Shown here: in pieces, positions 53,342 to 63,897 of the stretch
How the letters are laid out: every line of letters begins with the position of its first letter
Position numbering within the stretch: position 1 is the stretch's first letter
NCBI GenBank assembly: GCA_963715025.1
Contig: CAVQQQ010000009.1
Coordinates: forward strand, 1,116,001-1,180,000
Reading direction: 5' to 3'
DNA length: 64,000 nucleotides
From: DASSJT01 sp963715025
GTDB taxonomy: Bacteria; Actinomycetota; Actinomycetes; Actinomycetales; Dermatophilaceae
The notes under the pieces: model-generated
What the model was told of the DNA's origin: nothing
The model's input: only the letters and a program-made list of their open reading frames with translations
The model's database searches: none
Program-made: the position numbers and the translations under genes

Positions 53342-53371
53342 CCAGACATGGCGTATGCCGTGGTGCCGGCT
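53233..53371 (+). repeat. Direct repeat, copy 1 (3' end of permease gene)
   Basis: 139 bases matching 54787-54925 without indels and with four mismatches by my alignment. This copy holds the last codons of the intact permease gene plus 30 bases beyond its stop. Confidence 0.9.
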
Positions 53372-53512
53372 GGAGCAGTGCCGCTAGCAGACGTTTCTGG
53401 TGTCGGTGGCAACCGCGCGACGAACTCGACCGCCCCGTGATCCACCTGTGCCACAACGGAACTCGGCCGTATACCCCTGGACCTGCCCAGCAGCATACTG
53501 CCCCTGGGTGGG

Positions 53513-53713
53513 TCAGTCGGAAGGGTTCTTGGGACGACCGCGCTGCGGGAGCGGTCCCGCGTGTTTGGGCATCCGACCCGCCTCGGTCAGGGCGCGGCGC
53601 AGGATGACCTCGACCTGGGCGTTGAGGCTGCGCAGGTCGTCACCCGCCCAGCGCATCAGCGCGTCATGCACCGCGGGGTCGAGCCGTAGGAGGACCTGGC
53701 GCCGGGCGGTCAC
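53513..53713 (-). CDS. Ribbon-helix-helix DNA-binding protein
   Basis: 66 aa from a GTG overlapping the stop of the SPFH gene. RQVLLRLDPAVHDALMRWAG starts the RHH strand and first helix, and LRSLNAQVEVILRRALTEAG is the second helix, as in Arc/HicB-like repressors. A short basic tail follows. No toxin is adjacent. Likely regulator of its own operon through the repeats at 54658-54686. Confidence 0.8.
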   Translation of the reverse strand: MTARRQVLLRLDPAVHDALMRWAGDDLRSLNAQVEVILRRALTEAGRMPKHAGPLPQRGRPKNPSD

Positions 53714-54642
53714 GTGTAGAGCGACCCGGCGTTGACGACCGGCGAGGGCGGCTGGTCACCGCAGAGCACGACGAGCAGGTTGCTCACCATGCTGGCCTTG
53801 CGCTCCTCGTCGAGCTCGACGACGTCGTGCTCCGCGAGCCGCGCGAGGGCCATCTCGACCATGCCCACGGCGCCCTCGACGATCCGGCTCCGGGCCGCGA
53901 CGACGGCGTTTGCCTGCTGGCGCCGCAGCATCGCCTGGGCGATCTCCGGTGCGTAGGCGAGGTGCGAGATCCGGACCTCGATGATCTCGACCCCGGCAAT
54001 CGAGACGCGCTCGGCGACCTCCTTGGCGAGCTGACCGGCGACGACGTCCGTCGAACCGCGCAGGGACGTGCCAGACCCGGTCGAGTCGTCGTAGGGGTGG
54101 CTCGTGGCGACGTGCCGCAGGGCCGACTCGGCCTGGACGGTGACGAAGTTCTGGTAGCTGTCGACGGCATACGTCGACTTCGCCGTGTCGGCGACCTGCC
54201 AGACGACGATCGCGGCGATCTCGACGGGGTTGCCGTCGGCGTCGTTGACCTTGAGGTGGTTCGTCTCGAAGTTGCGCACGCGGACGCTGACGCGACGGCG
54301 GATCGTCAGCGGCAGCACCCACCAGAAGCCCGGGTGCGCCACGGTGCCGACGTAGCGGCCGAAGAACTGCACGACGAGCATCTGGCCGGGCGGGAAGATG
54401 TCGAGGGACGTTGCGACGAGCGCGAAGACGAGGATCGGCAGCCACAGCAGCCCCGGGTGGTTGCCGGCGGCCCACCACCCGGCGAGAGCACAGAGCGCGA
54501 GGACGATGACGCCGAACCAGCCGTTGACCGCGAACGCCGGACGCTGCGAGATTTCGACCCGGGCACCCTGGTGGCCGACGGGTCCAGTAGCGCCGCCGGA
54601 TCCGAAGGGACCCGGGTTGGAGGGCGCAGGGATAGTGGACAT
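53710..54642 (-). CDS. SPFH/band-7 (prohibitin-like) membrane protein
   Basis: 310 aa from ATG 54642, AGGAGG upstream. A Pro/Gly N-terminus leads to two membrane helices (about 43-80), then the SPFH domain: FPPGQMLVVQFFGRYVGTVA, VRVRNFETNHLKVNDADGNP and a coiled-coil helix LRRQQANAVVAARSRIVEGA. SPFH proteins scaffold membrane microdomains. Co-transcribed with the RHH gene; the pair is enclosed by direct repeats. Confidence 0.88.
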   Translation of the reverse strand: MSTIPAPSNPGPFGSGGATGPVGHQGARVEISQRPAFAVNGWFGVIVLALCALAGWWAAGNHPGLLWLPILVFALVATSLDIFPPGQMLVVQFFGRYVGTVAHPGFWWVLPLTIRRRVSVRVRNFETNHLKVNDADGNPVEIAAIVVWQVADTAKSTYAVDSYQNFVTVQAESALRHVATSHPYDDSTGSGTSLRGSTDVVAGQLAKEVAERVSIAGVEIIEVRISHLAYAPEIAQAMLRRQQANAVVAARSRIVEGAVGMVEMALARLAEHDVVELDEERKASMVSNLLVVLCGDQPPSPVVNAGSLYT

Positions 54643-54657
54643 CCAGACCTCCTGATG

Positions 54658-54686
54658 AAAAGTGATACTGAAGTGATATCACTTTT
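54658..54686. promoter_or_regulatory. Operator-like AAGTGATA repeats upstream of the SPFH gene
   Basis: AAGTGATA occurs at 54660-54667 and 54671-54678 (11 bases apart) and inverted at 54677-54684. The second and inverted copies form a perfect 14-bp palindrome, and the outer arms 54658-54667 and 54677-54686 a 10-bp inverted repeat. It lies 16 bases before the SPFH start codon. Confidence 0.65.
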
Positions 54687-54786
54687 CTCGAATCCGGACA
54701 AGGATGCTGCCGTCACGCCGGTACGCCTGTCGTGCCCATCGGAGCGGGTCGCGGACAGCGCCTACCGTCCATGGAGGCATGCCCGG

Positions 54787-54925
54787 CGCGGTGGCACTCG
54801 TGTGGCTGGCCTCGACGATCCATCGCCGCGCCCTCCTGATGACCGGGCACCGCCTGCACTTCCGCGAGGTGCTCGGCGACCGTGCCGCTGGCTGACCAGA
54901 CATGGCGTATGCCGTGGTGCCGGCT
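54787..54925 (+). repeat. Direct repeat, copy 2 (permease 3' fragment)
   Basis: Second copy of 53233-53371. It contains a stranded C-terminal permease fragment (ALVWLASTIHRRALLMTGHR..., stop TGA at 54893-54895) without the rest of the gene. The interval between the copies carries the RHH and SPFH genes. Confidence 0.9.
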
Positions 54926-54953
54926 ACCCGCGCCCGGTCACCTTCCGAGTAGG

Positions 54954-55685
54954 TCAGGCTCCAGGCCCGCTACCAGGCGAGGGCAACGGTTCGACGACCG
55001 TGCCCTCGCCGGGGAGGCCGGACTCCCTGACCTGGAACTCCTCCGCGCCGCGAGGCCATTCCCGGAAGCGTCGAAACACCATCGGGACGCCTCGGGCAAC
55101 CGACAGGTCTTGGCTGTCCATGACCTGTAGGTGCACATGCGGCTGGGTCGAGTTTCCTGAGTTGCCACAGGCCGCGACAGGCTGCCCCACCGTCACGCCT
55201 TCGCCGACGGCGACGCGAATGGAGCCCGCCCGAAGGTGCGCGACGGCGACGTATGCGCCGATGTCGCGCAGCGCAATGATCAGGTAGTTGCCGGCGATCG
55301 CACCCACTCCTCGTCTGAGCCGCGCCGGCTGGCCCAGCGCATAAGGCAGCAGGGCCAGCTGCGACCGCCGAGCCACGTGGTCAATCTCACCATCGTGCAC
55401 CTCGACCACAGTGCCATCGCCAGGTGCCAGGATCGGCTGGCCGTAGGCGAGGAACCGCTCCGCTGGTTCGGTGGCGAGAAAGGTCCGCCAGTCACGGCGG
55501 TCCGCGGTGCGGCGGTGACTGTCCACCGCGATGAAGTCGATGGCAAAGCGTTCGCCAAGAATGTCGATGCCGTGACTCGGGACCCGCCTCGCTGGACTGT
55601 TCCTGGCCAGCCAAAGACCCCGGAAGGGCAGCGAAATCACGACCTCCCGGAGCATCGACACCCGCTCAGGCGACCTATCCCGCAT
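54954..55685 (-). CDS. M23/LytM-family metallopeptidase-like protein
   Basis: 243 aa, no signal peptide seen. The peptidase core has a first zinc-ligand-like motif SHGIDILGERFAIDF, a Gly-rich barrel (GQPILAPGDGTVVEVHDG) and the final HVHLQV motif after GNSGNSTQ. M23 enzymes cut peptidoglycan cross-bridges; without an export signal this one may act inside or be a degenerate relative. Downstream of the repeat. Confidence 0.75.
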   Translation of the reverse strand: MRDRSPERVSMLREVVISLPFRGLWLARNSPARRVPSHGIDILGERFAIDFIAVDSHRRTADRRDWRTFLATEPAERFLAYGQPILAPGDGTVVEVHDGEIDHVARRSQLALLPYALGQPARLRRGVGAIAGNYLIIALRDIGAYVAVAHLRAGSIRVAVGEGVTVGQPVAACGNSGNSTQPHVHLQVMDSQDLSVARGVPMVFRRFREWPRGAEEFQVRESGLPGEGTVVEPLPSPGSGPGA

Positions 55686-55977
55686 GGACCTACGTTAGGC
55701 GAGGCCCCGCGCGAGGCTGGTCCGTGGCTCACCTGGGCCGAGAGGGGCGCGGGGCGGTGAACGGGCGGCCGGCTCTCCGGCACAGCCTGCGCCGATGGTT
55801 CGGACCCGGCCCGGAGCCGGCGCCGCTGCCGGGCCGGCCGGAGGACCCGTGAGCCCCCTGATTGCAGGTATCGCCGATCGCAGCAAATCCGGGCGTTGCC
55901 AGAACGATGCAGCCTATACCGAGGTGTAGCGTCTTCCACGGGCATTTTCGCCCATGAGCACCGAGGGAGACCCGGCT

Positions 55978-56577
55978 ATGCGTGCATCTTTCGACAAGTT
56001 GATCTCATGGACCGGCGTGTTGTTAGCGGTCTTCCTCCTAGCGGCGGGCGGAGTGCTCACCTACGCCTACTTCTACATCGGGAACGAGGTGGAGACGCAG
56101 CTCAGCCTGCAGGACATCACGATGCCCGAGGGTGACGCGCTGCAGTCACTTCCGCCAGCTGATCAGGCTGCGCTGAAGCCCTACGCCGGTAGTCCGATGG
56201 ACACCGGGCCGGAGGCCAGGGCGTATGCGGATCACTACATCCTGGTGCACATGAACGAGGCCTCCGGGGGCAAGACGTACTCGGAGGTCAGCGGCCAGTA
56301 TGTCGCGATGACTGCGGTGGAGAAGGCGAGCCCGGCAGGCCAGGCCCTGGGGGCGCTGCGCAACACCTTGTTCCAGGGCAACACGCTGCGTGGTCTATTG
56401 CTCTACGGGGCCGCCTTCGCGACCATGGGCACGATTGCCGGTTACGCGGCCATCGGTGCCTTCGTCGGCGCGGTGATCCTGCTGGTCCTCGGGCTGTTGG
56501 GGTTGCGGCACGCGCGTCGCATGGAACAAGCGGTTGCCGGGGAACCAGCGGCGACCGGCCAGACGACAGCCTTCTAG
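55978..56577 (+). CDS. Membrane protein with two helices flanking an extracytoplasmic domain
   Basis: 199 aa. ATG 55978 is preceded by GAGGGAG 8 bases upstream; ATG 55954 is the alternative. Helix 1 (about 11-32), an outside domain of about 110 residues (DITMPEGDALQSLPPADQAA, ARAYADHYILVHM) and a second hydrophobic region (about 150-180). Similar actinobacterial proteins exist without known function. Confidence 0.62.
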   Translation: MRASFDKLISWTGVLLAVFLLAAGGVLTYAYFYIGNEVETQLSLQDITMPEGDALQSLPPADQAALKPYAGSPMDTGPEARAYADHYILVHMNEASGGKTYSEVSGQYVAMTAVEKASPAGQALGALRNTLFQGNTLRGLLLYGAAFATMGTIAGYAAIGAFVGAVILLVLGLLGLRHARRMEQAVAGEPAATGQTTAF

Positions 56578-57353
56578 CCGACACCTCCCCAGCTCGGGGC
56601 AGACAATGCTGCCCCGCAGCGGCCCCGGCCGCCATAAGAGACATTCGCGGGGCGGCTGCTCAAAGGAACGCCTTCACCTTTACGACCCGACCAAGGGCGC
56701 GGGCGGACGGTGACCGCTACTGGGAATGACCCGCATTCGAGACCTGCCCATCATGAACCGAGGTCCTACCTCCCTCGGTGCAGGACGCGAAAGTTCGCGT
56801 TGGACTTGCCCAGCGAAATACTCATTGGCAGATCCGGTAATGCACTCGGCACCGTTACTGACACCTGGGCGTCGCACGTTGGCGTCCGCAATCGACAGCG
56901 CCCCCGACCGCTTGATGGCCGGGGGCGCTGGCTGCTGTGTGGGGTGACCTGCCGGCAGCCATGGATGCGCCCGCGTTCGGGGTGGGGGCGCATGACGCCT
57001 GAGCGCATGGGTAGGGGCCATTGACGACCCGTTTGCCTCCAACAGCGCGGGGCAGCCGGTGCCGTCCCTGCCGCCCCGGGCCGGATGTGTCGTGAGTCGC
57101 CGCGTGGGCAAGGAGTCGCGTAGCGCCACCGTGCCCCCGCTATCCGACTCCGAGGCGGCACGGTGGCGTCTCAAGCCAGGCACCCTTCGCAAATCAAGTG
57201 TGGTGAGCCCGTTCCCGGGGTATTAAGGCGCGGGGCGCCACCGCGTTCGAAGCCCCCTCATTGGCTCCGCGGTGGCGTCTCCCATGTCGCAGCGCCCGCC
57301 CCCCGGTGCAGGGGATGGGGGCGGGCGCTGTGTTGTCGGGCAAGGTGGCGACG
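56578..57353. other. Gene desert with four hairpins
   Basis: About 775 bases without a convincing gene. Hairpins: 56896-56930 (11-bp stem), 57124-57168 (12-bp stem, CGCCACCGTGCC arm), 57236-57277 (10-bp stem, CGCCACCGCG arm, related to the previous one) and 57290-57330 (13-bp stem). The last could terminate the gene at 57354-57635 (minus). The others suggest structured RNA or degenerated repeats. Confidence 0.55.
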
Positions 57354-57635
57354 TTACTCCTGCCCCTCCACGGTGTCAGCGGGCCCGGCGAGGTCGTCGT
57401 CTGCTTCGGTGGTGATGTCCCGGTCGGGGCACAGGCTCCGCACCGCCCGCGTCAGCTCGTCCGCGCTGATGCCGAGAGCCTCCGCGATGCGGGCGATGTC
57501 CGGCACGGTCAGGTGCAGGACCGGGTAGTCGTCCAACATGGACGCGTCCTCGAGCAACATGCCGGCTCGCTCGCGCAGTTCGTGGCCGGCTGCCCGGCGA
57601 TGGCGGACCTGTTCGGGGGTAGGTTTCTTGATCAC
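57354..57635 (-). CDS. Hypothetical protein, 93 aa
   Basis: From GTG 57635 with GAAGAGG about 8 bases upstream. Soluble, helical: TPEQVRHRRAAGHELRERAG, then LTVPDIARIAEALGISADEL, which resembles a small helix-turn-helix-like pair, and an acidic tail. No family recognised. Between the hairpin region and tRNA-Ile. Confidence 0.5.
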   Translation of the reverse strand: MIKKPTPEQVRHRRAAGHELRERAGMLLEDASMLDDYPVLHLTVPDIARIAEALGISADELTRAVRSLCPDRDITTEADDDLAGPADTVEGQE

Positions 57636-57753
57636 GATCGGTACCTCTTCCGTAGGTTTCGGTCGAGGCCTCGGCTCGGTGTCCTACCACCGGCCGGGGC
57701 CGCTTTGTGTCTACGGGTATCGCACACCGATCGCACGCGCCGATAACGACGAA

Positions 57754-57787
57754 GGCTCCTGATCCGCGTTTCCGCAGGTCAGGAGCC
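57754..57787. terminator. Hairpin terminator downstream of tRNA-Ile
   Basis: 9-bp perfect stem (57754-57762 with 57779-57787) followed on the plus strand by ATTTT. It lies on the 3' side of tRNA-Ile (minus strand). Confidence 0.65.
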
Positions 57788-57799
57788 ATTTTCCGAGAG

Positions 57800-57873
57800 T
57801 GGGCCTAAGAGGACTTGAACCTCTGACCTCTTCCTTATCAGGGAAGCGCTCTAACCGACTGAGCTATAGGCCC
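57800..57873 (-). tRNA. tRNA-Ile (anticodon GAT)
   Basis: The complementary strand folds into a 74-nt cloverleaf: acceptor GGGCCTA with TAGGCCC plus A, anticodon loop with GAT between CT and AA, and T-loop GTTCAAGT. CCA is not encoded. Confidence 0.95.
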
Positions 57874-58012
57874 GGGATGCATCGCCGACGCGTCGCTGTC
57901 GCGCCACGAGGACGCGACGCATGAGGTTACCCCACCGCCCAGCCCACCGCCAAAAACGCGTGACGCACCACGCCAGGCACCCGGGCCAGCACCTCACTCG
58001 CCCACAAACAAG

Positions 58013-58050
58013 AGGTATGCCGGCCGCTCAGACGAGCGGCCGGCATACCT
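58013..58050. terminator. Strong hairpin terminator after the gyrA-DUF3566 operon
   Basis: 17-bp perfect stem (58013-58029 with 58034-58050) and a 4-base loop, 13 bases past the DUF3566 stop. Both arms carry the GTATGCC/GGCATAC heptamer. Confidence 0.8.
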
Positions 58051-58062
58051 GGGGTGCGTGGT

Positions 58063-58575
58063 TCAGTCGTCGGTGAGCGTGAGCTGGAGGCCGCCGACCA
58101 GGGAGGCGCAGACGTTGTAGAGGAAGGCGCCGAGGGTGGAGATCGCGGTCAGCAGGATGACGTCGATCACGCCGATCACGATCGACAGCGACAGGACCCG
58201 GCCGAAGCCGATGAAGTCCATGATGTCGAAGGTGTTCTCGCCGTCGGATGCGATCTGGCCGATCACCCGGTTGAGCTCGGAGAAGACGCCCATGCCCGAC
58301 AGGATCATCCAGAGCACTGCCACCATGACGACGCCGGCGATCCCCAGGGCCACCGAGACGAGGAACGACATCTTCATGGCGGACCACGGGTCGATCCGGG
58401 CGACCGTGAGCTTGACCCGCCGGGTCGGCTGGTAGGACGGCTGAGGTCGGGTCGCCGCGGCGGCCTGCTGCTGGAGCTGCCGCTCCGTGGCATACGGGGT
58501 GGGCCGCGTGGTGGAGCTACTGTCAGCGGTCATGGCTCGCTGCAGCGACCCCCCGGTCTCGCCTGCGCTGCTCAC
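58063..58575 (-). CDS. DUF3566 membrane protein
   Basis: 170 aa from GTG 58575, overlapping the gyrA stop (GTGA). A disordered Gln/Ala-rich N-terminus (1-50), then RRVKLTVARIDPWSAMKMSF and two membrane helices with a loop between them (SDGENTFDIMDFIGFGRVL). Always found right after gyrA in actinobacteria. Function unknown. Confidence 0.88.
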   Translation of the reverse strand: MSSAGETGGSLQRAMTADSSSTTRPTPYATERQLQQQAAAATRPQPSYQPTRRVKLTVARIDPWSAMKMSFLVSVALGIAGVVMVAVLWMILSGMGVFSELNRVIGQIASDGENTFDIMDFIGFGRVLSLSIVIGVIDVILLTAISTLGAFLYNVCASLVGGLQLTLTDD

Positions 58576-61250
58576 TCGCTACCTCCAGTTTCCGTCTCGG
58601 ACGACGTTACGGCATCCTCGCCCGCTTCAACACTTGCCCCGTCCGCTCCTTGGTCACCAGTGACCGCGGACCGTTCGGGCGCGGAACCTTCGTCGGCAGA
58701 ACCGGGAAGGGCTGACGTGGGGGCCACCTCGGCGGCATCAGGAGCCGCGTCGGGCACCTCGCCCGCCGTGACCTCGTCGATGCGCTCGGCATTGCGGGCG
58801 ACCGCGACGATGTAGTCCCCCGGACCCGGCGTGGCGAAACGGACACCCTGGGTGGACCGTCCAGTGGGCCGCACCTCGTCGACCCGGGACCGCACGACCT
58901 TGCCCTTCTCCATGACGACGAGGACCTCGTCGTCATGGCTGACCGTCAGCGCGCCGACCAAGTCGCCACCGCGCTCGCTGAGCTTGGCCACGGCCACGCC
59001 GAGGATGCCACGGCCCTTGGGCGTCCACTCCGAGGCCGGAGTGCGCTTGGCCAGGCCGTTCTCGAAGACGACGAACACATCGGGGTTGGTGTCGGCCTCG
59101 ATGACGCTCATCGACAGCAGGCTGTCGCCGTTGCGGAACCGCATGCCGGTGACCCCTGACGTCGCCCGGCCCATCGGCCGCAGCTGGTCGTCGTTGGCGT
59201 TGAAGCGCACCGACTGCCCCTTGCGCGAGACCAGCAGCAGGTCGTCGGCAGCCGAGGCGAGGGAGGCCCCGACCAGCTCGTCGCCGTCGCGGAGGTTGAC
59301 CGCGATGAGTCCCCCCGTGCGGTTGGAGTCGTACTCGTGGAGCCGAGTCTTCTTGACCAGCCCCTTGCGGGTGGCGAGCACGAGGTGGGGCGCGGCCGAG
59401 TAGTTCTTGATGTCGAGGACCGCGGCGATCTCCTCGCCCGGCTGGAATGCCATGAGGTTCGCGACGTGCTGGCCCTTGGCGTCGCGCCCGGCATCGGGGA
59501 GCTCGTAGGCCTTGGCGCGGTAGACCCTGCCGAGGTTGGTGAAGAACAGCAGCCAGTGGTGGGAGGTCGTGGTGAAGAAGTGCTCCACCATGTCCTCGCC
59601 GCGCAGCTGGGCGCCGCGCACCCCGGACCCGCCCCGGCGCTGGCTGCGGTAGAGATCGACCCGGGTGCGCTTGGCGTAACCGCCCCGGGTGATCGTGACG
59701 ACCACGTCCTCCTCGGGGATGAGGTCCTCCACCGACATGTCTCCGTCGAAGAACTCGATACTTGTGCGCCGCTCGTCGCCGTACTTGTCGACAATCTCGG
59801 CCAGCTCCTCCGACACGATCGACCGCTGGCGCTCGGGCTTGGCGAGGATGTCCTGCAGGTCCGTGATCAGGGCAGCCAGGCGGTCGTGGTCGTCGATGAT
59901 CTTCTGGCGCTCCAGGGCGGCCAGGCGGCGCAGCTGCATGTCGAGGATCGCCCGCGCCTGGATCTCGTCGATCTCGAGCAGCTCGATCAGGCCATCGCGC
60001 GCCGCCTCCACGGTGGGGGAGCGGCGGATCAGCGCGATGACCTCGTCGAGCGCGTCGAGCGCCTTGAGCAGGCCGCGCAGGATGTGGATCTCGGCCTCGG
60101 CCTTGCGCAGCCGGAACGACGTGCGCCGCTGGATGACATCGATCTGGTGGTCGACCCAGTGGCGGATGAACGCGTCGATCGGGAGCGTGCGCGGCACGCC
60201 GTCGACCAGCGCCAGCATGTTCGCACCGAACGTGGTCTGCAGCTGGGTGTGCTTGTACAGGTTGTTGAGAACGACCTTGGCGACGGCATCCCGCTTGAGC
60301 ACGATGACCAGGCGCTGGCCGGTGCGGCCCGACGTCTCGTCGCGGATGTCGGCGATGCCCGCAAGCCGCCCGTCCTTGACCAGCTCGGCGATCTTCTGCG
60401 CGAGTGTGTCCGGGTTGACCTGATAAGGCAGCTCGGTGACCACGAGGCATTGCCGCCCCTGGATCTCCTCCACCTCGACGACCGACCGCATGATGATCGA
60501 GCCACGCCCCGTGCGGTAGGCGTCGTCGATGCCCCTGCGCCCCATGATGAGCGCCCCGGTCGGAAAGTCCGGACCCGAGATGCGCGCCATGATCGCCGCG
60601 AGCGCCTCCTCGCGAGAGGCTTCCGGGTTCTCCAAGTACCACTGGGCCGCGGCGGCCACTTCCCGCAGGTTGTGCGGGGGGATCTGGGTCGCCATGCCGA
60701 CCGCGATGCCGGCCGACCCGTTGACGAGCAGGTTCGGGAAGCGGCTGGGCAGGACCTCCGGCTCCCGTGTCTTGCCGTCGTAGTTGGGTTTGAAGTCGAC
60801 CGTCTCCTGGTCGATGTCGCGCACCATCTCCATCGACAGCGGCGCCATTCGGCACTCGGTGTACCGCGGCGCGGCTGCCGGGTCGTCCCCCGGGCTGCCG
60901 AAGTTGCCCTGCCCCTGCACGAGCGGGTACCGCAGCGACCAGTCCTGCACCAGCCGCACCAGCGCGTCGTAGATCGCCGAGTCGCCGTGCGGGTGGTACT
61001 GCCCCATGACGTCGCCGACCACGCGGCTGCACTTGTTGAACCCGCGGTCGGGCCGGTAGCCCCCGTCGTACATCGCGTACAGCACGCGGCGGTGCACAGG
61101 CTTGAGCCCGTCGCGCACATCCGGCAGGGCGCGGCTCACGATCACGCTCATCGCGTACTCGATGTAGCTGCGCTGCATCTCGGTGTTCAGATCGATCGGC
61201 TCGGTGCGATCGGCGCCACTGCTCTCGATAGTGGGCGGCTGCTCAGTCAC
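58572..61250 (-). CDS. gyrA: DNA gyrase subunit A
   Basis: 892 aa. Breakage-reunion domain with active-site Tyr130 in APRYTECRMAPLS, quinolone-resistance region HPHGDSAIYDAL with Ser91 and Asp95 (the unmutated residues at the usual resistance positions), and a C-terminal beta-pinwheel with a GyrA-box-like SQRRGGSGVRGA. The final 80 residues are an acidic Ala/Glu/Ser tail. With GyrB it introduces negative supercoils. Second gene of the gyrBA locus. Confidence 0.98.
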   Translation of the reverse strand: MTEQPPTIESSGADRTEPIDLNTEMQRSYIEYAMSVIVSRALPDVRDGLKPVHRRVLYAMYDGGYRPDRGFNKCSRVVGDVMGQYHPHGDSAIYDALVRLVQDWSLRYPLVQGQGNFGSPGDDPAAAPRYTECRMAPLSMEMVRDIDQETVDFKPNYDGKTREPEVLPSRFPNLLVNGSAGIAVGMATQIPPHNLREVAAAAQWYLENPEASREEALAAIMARISGPDFPTGALIMGRRGIDDAYRTGRGSIIMRSVVEVEEIQGRQCLVVTELPYQVNPDTLAQKIAELVKDGRLAGIADIRDETSGRTGQRLVIVLKRDAVAKVVLNNLYKHTQLQTTFGANMLALVDGVPRTLPIDAFIRHWVDHQIDVIQRRTSFRLRKAEAEIHILRGLLKALDALDEVIALIRRSPTVEAARDGLIELLEIDEIQARAILDMQLRRLAALERQKIIDDHDRLAALITDLQDILAKPERQRSIVSEELAEIVDKYGDERRTSIEFFDGDMSVEDLIPEEDVVVTITRGGYAKRTRVDLYRSQRRGGSGVRGAQLRGEDMVEHFFTTTSHHWLLFFTNLGRVYRAKAYELPDAGRDAKGQHVANLMAFQPGEEIAAVLDIKNYSAAPHLVLATRKGLVKKTRLHEYDSNRTGGLIAVNLRDGDELVGASLASAADDLLLVSRKGQSVRFNANDDQLRPMGRATSGVTGMRFRNGDSLLSMSVIEADTNPDVFVVFENGLAKRTPASEWTPKGRGILGVAVAKLSERGGDLVGALTVSHDDEVLVVMEKGKVVRSRVDEVRPTGRSTQGVRFATPGPGDYIVAVARNAERIDEVTAGEVPDAAPDAAEVAPTSALPGSADEGSAPERSAVTGDQGADGASVEAGEDAVTSSETETGGSE

Positions 61251-61313
61251 GATGTCCCTTTGTCAGATGTCGTGTGGTTCAGAAGTTCAGGTATGCCGGC
61301 CTGGCCCGCGGCA

Positions 61314-61412
61314 GCGGTTGTGCGCCCCGCGGGCCGTGGAGGGCTTGGCGGGAGCCGCGAGTCCGCGCAGCGGGCGAGCGGCGGATGGTAGGCCCACGGG
61401 GCGCACAACCGC
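61314..61412. repeat. Inverted repeat in the gyrB-gyrA gap
   Basis: Arms 61314-61335 and 61391-61412 are complementary over 22 bases with one mismatch (the outer 16 perfect), around a 55-base GC-rich loop. It lies in the 195-base gap between the two gyrase genes and is probably transcribed with them. Confidence 0.75.
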
Positions 61413-61445
61413 GGACGCCCAAGTGAGCAGACGTCATATGGCTCA

Positions 61446-63566
<2,121 letters not shown>

Positions 63567-63897
63567 TGGGCTCCTTCACGTGCGTGGCGCGTCAGCCGTC
63601 CCGGCCCACATCAGGTCAGGAAGGCCCGATGCGAGGTCCTGTGTCGCTGGTCGCGCTCATGGCGCGCGCCCGGACTGCGATGAGCGTCCTGGGCGCGGAT
63701 TCACTGTCTAGTTTACCGGTCAGTTCGACCTCAACATGCCTCAGGAGGCCCTTGCGGCCACTTTCTGGGGAAAAACCGGGGTGCTTTTGACTCCCTACAC
63801 GCACCCCAACCCCTGAAACCGTCATTTCAGCCTTCTCCCGCCCCGTCCCACCACGCCGGTCACGGCTGGCAGGGCTGGCTTCGGCTACCGCGGCGCG
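63567..63897. other. gyrB upstream region
   Basis: About 330 bases without a convincing gene. On the minus strand TAAACT/TAGACA-like elements near 63706-63716, downstream of TTGAGG, could form the gyrB promoter, but spacing is ambiguous. Confidence 0.35.

Noticed and set aside
53513..53713. RHH gene as the antitoxin of a toxin-antitoxin pair
   Set aside because: The neighbour is a full SPFH protein and no small toxin gene is present on either side.
58933..61391. Very long open frames in both directions across gyrA (up to about 700 codons)
   Set aside because: They overlap the unmistakable gyrA frame, are Arg/Pro/Ala-rich and have no recognisable motif.
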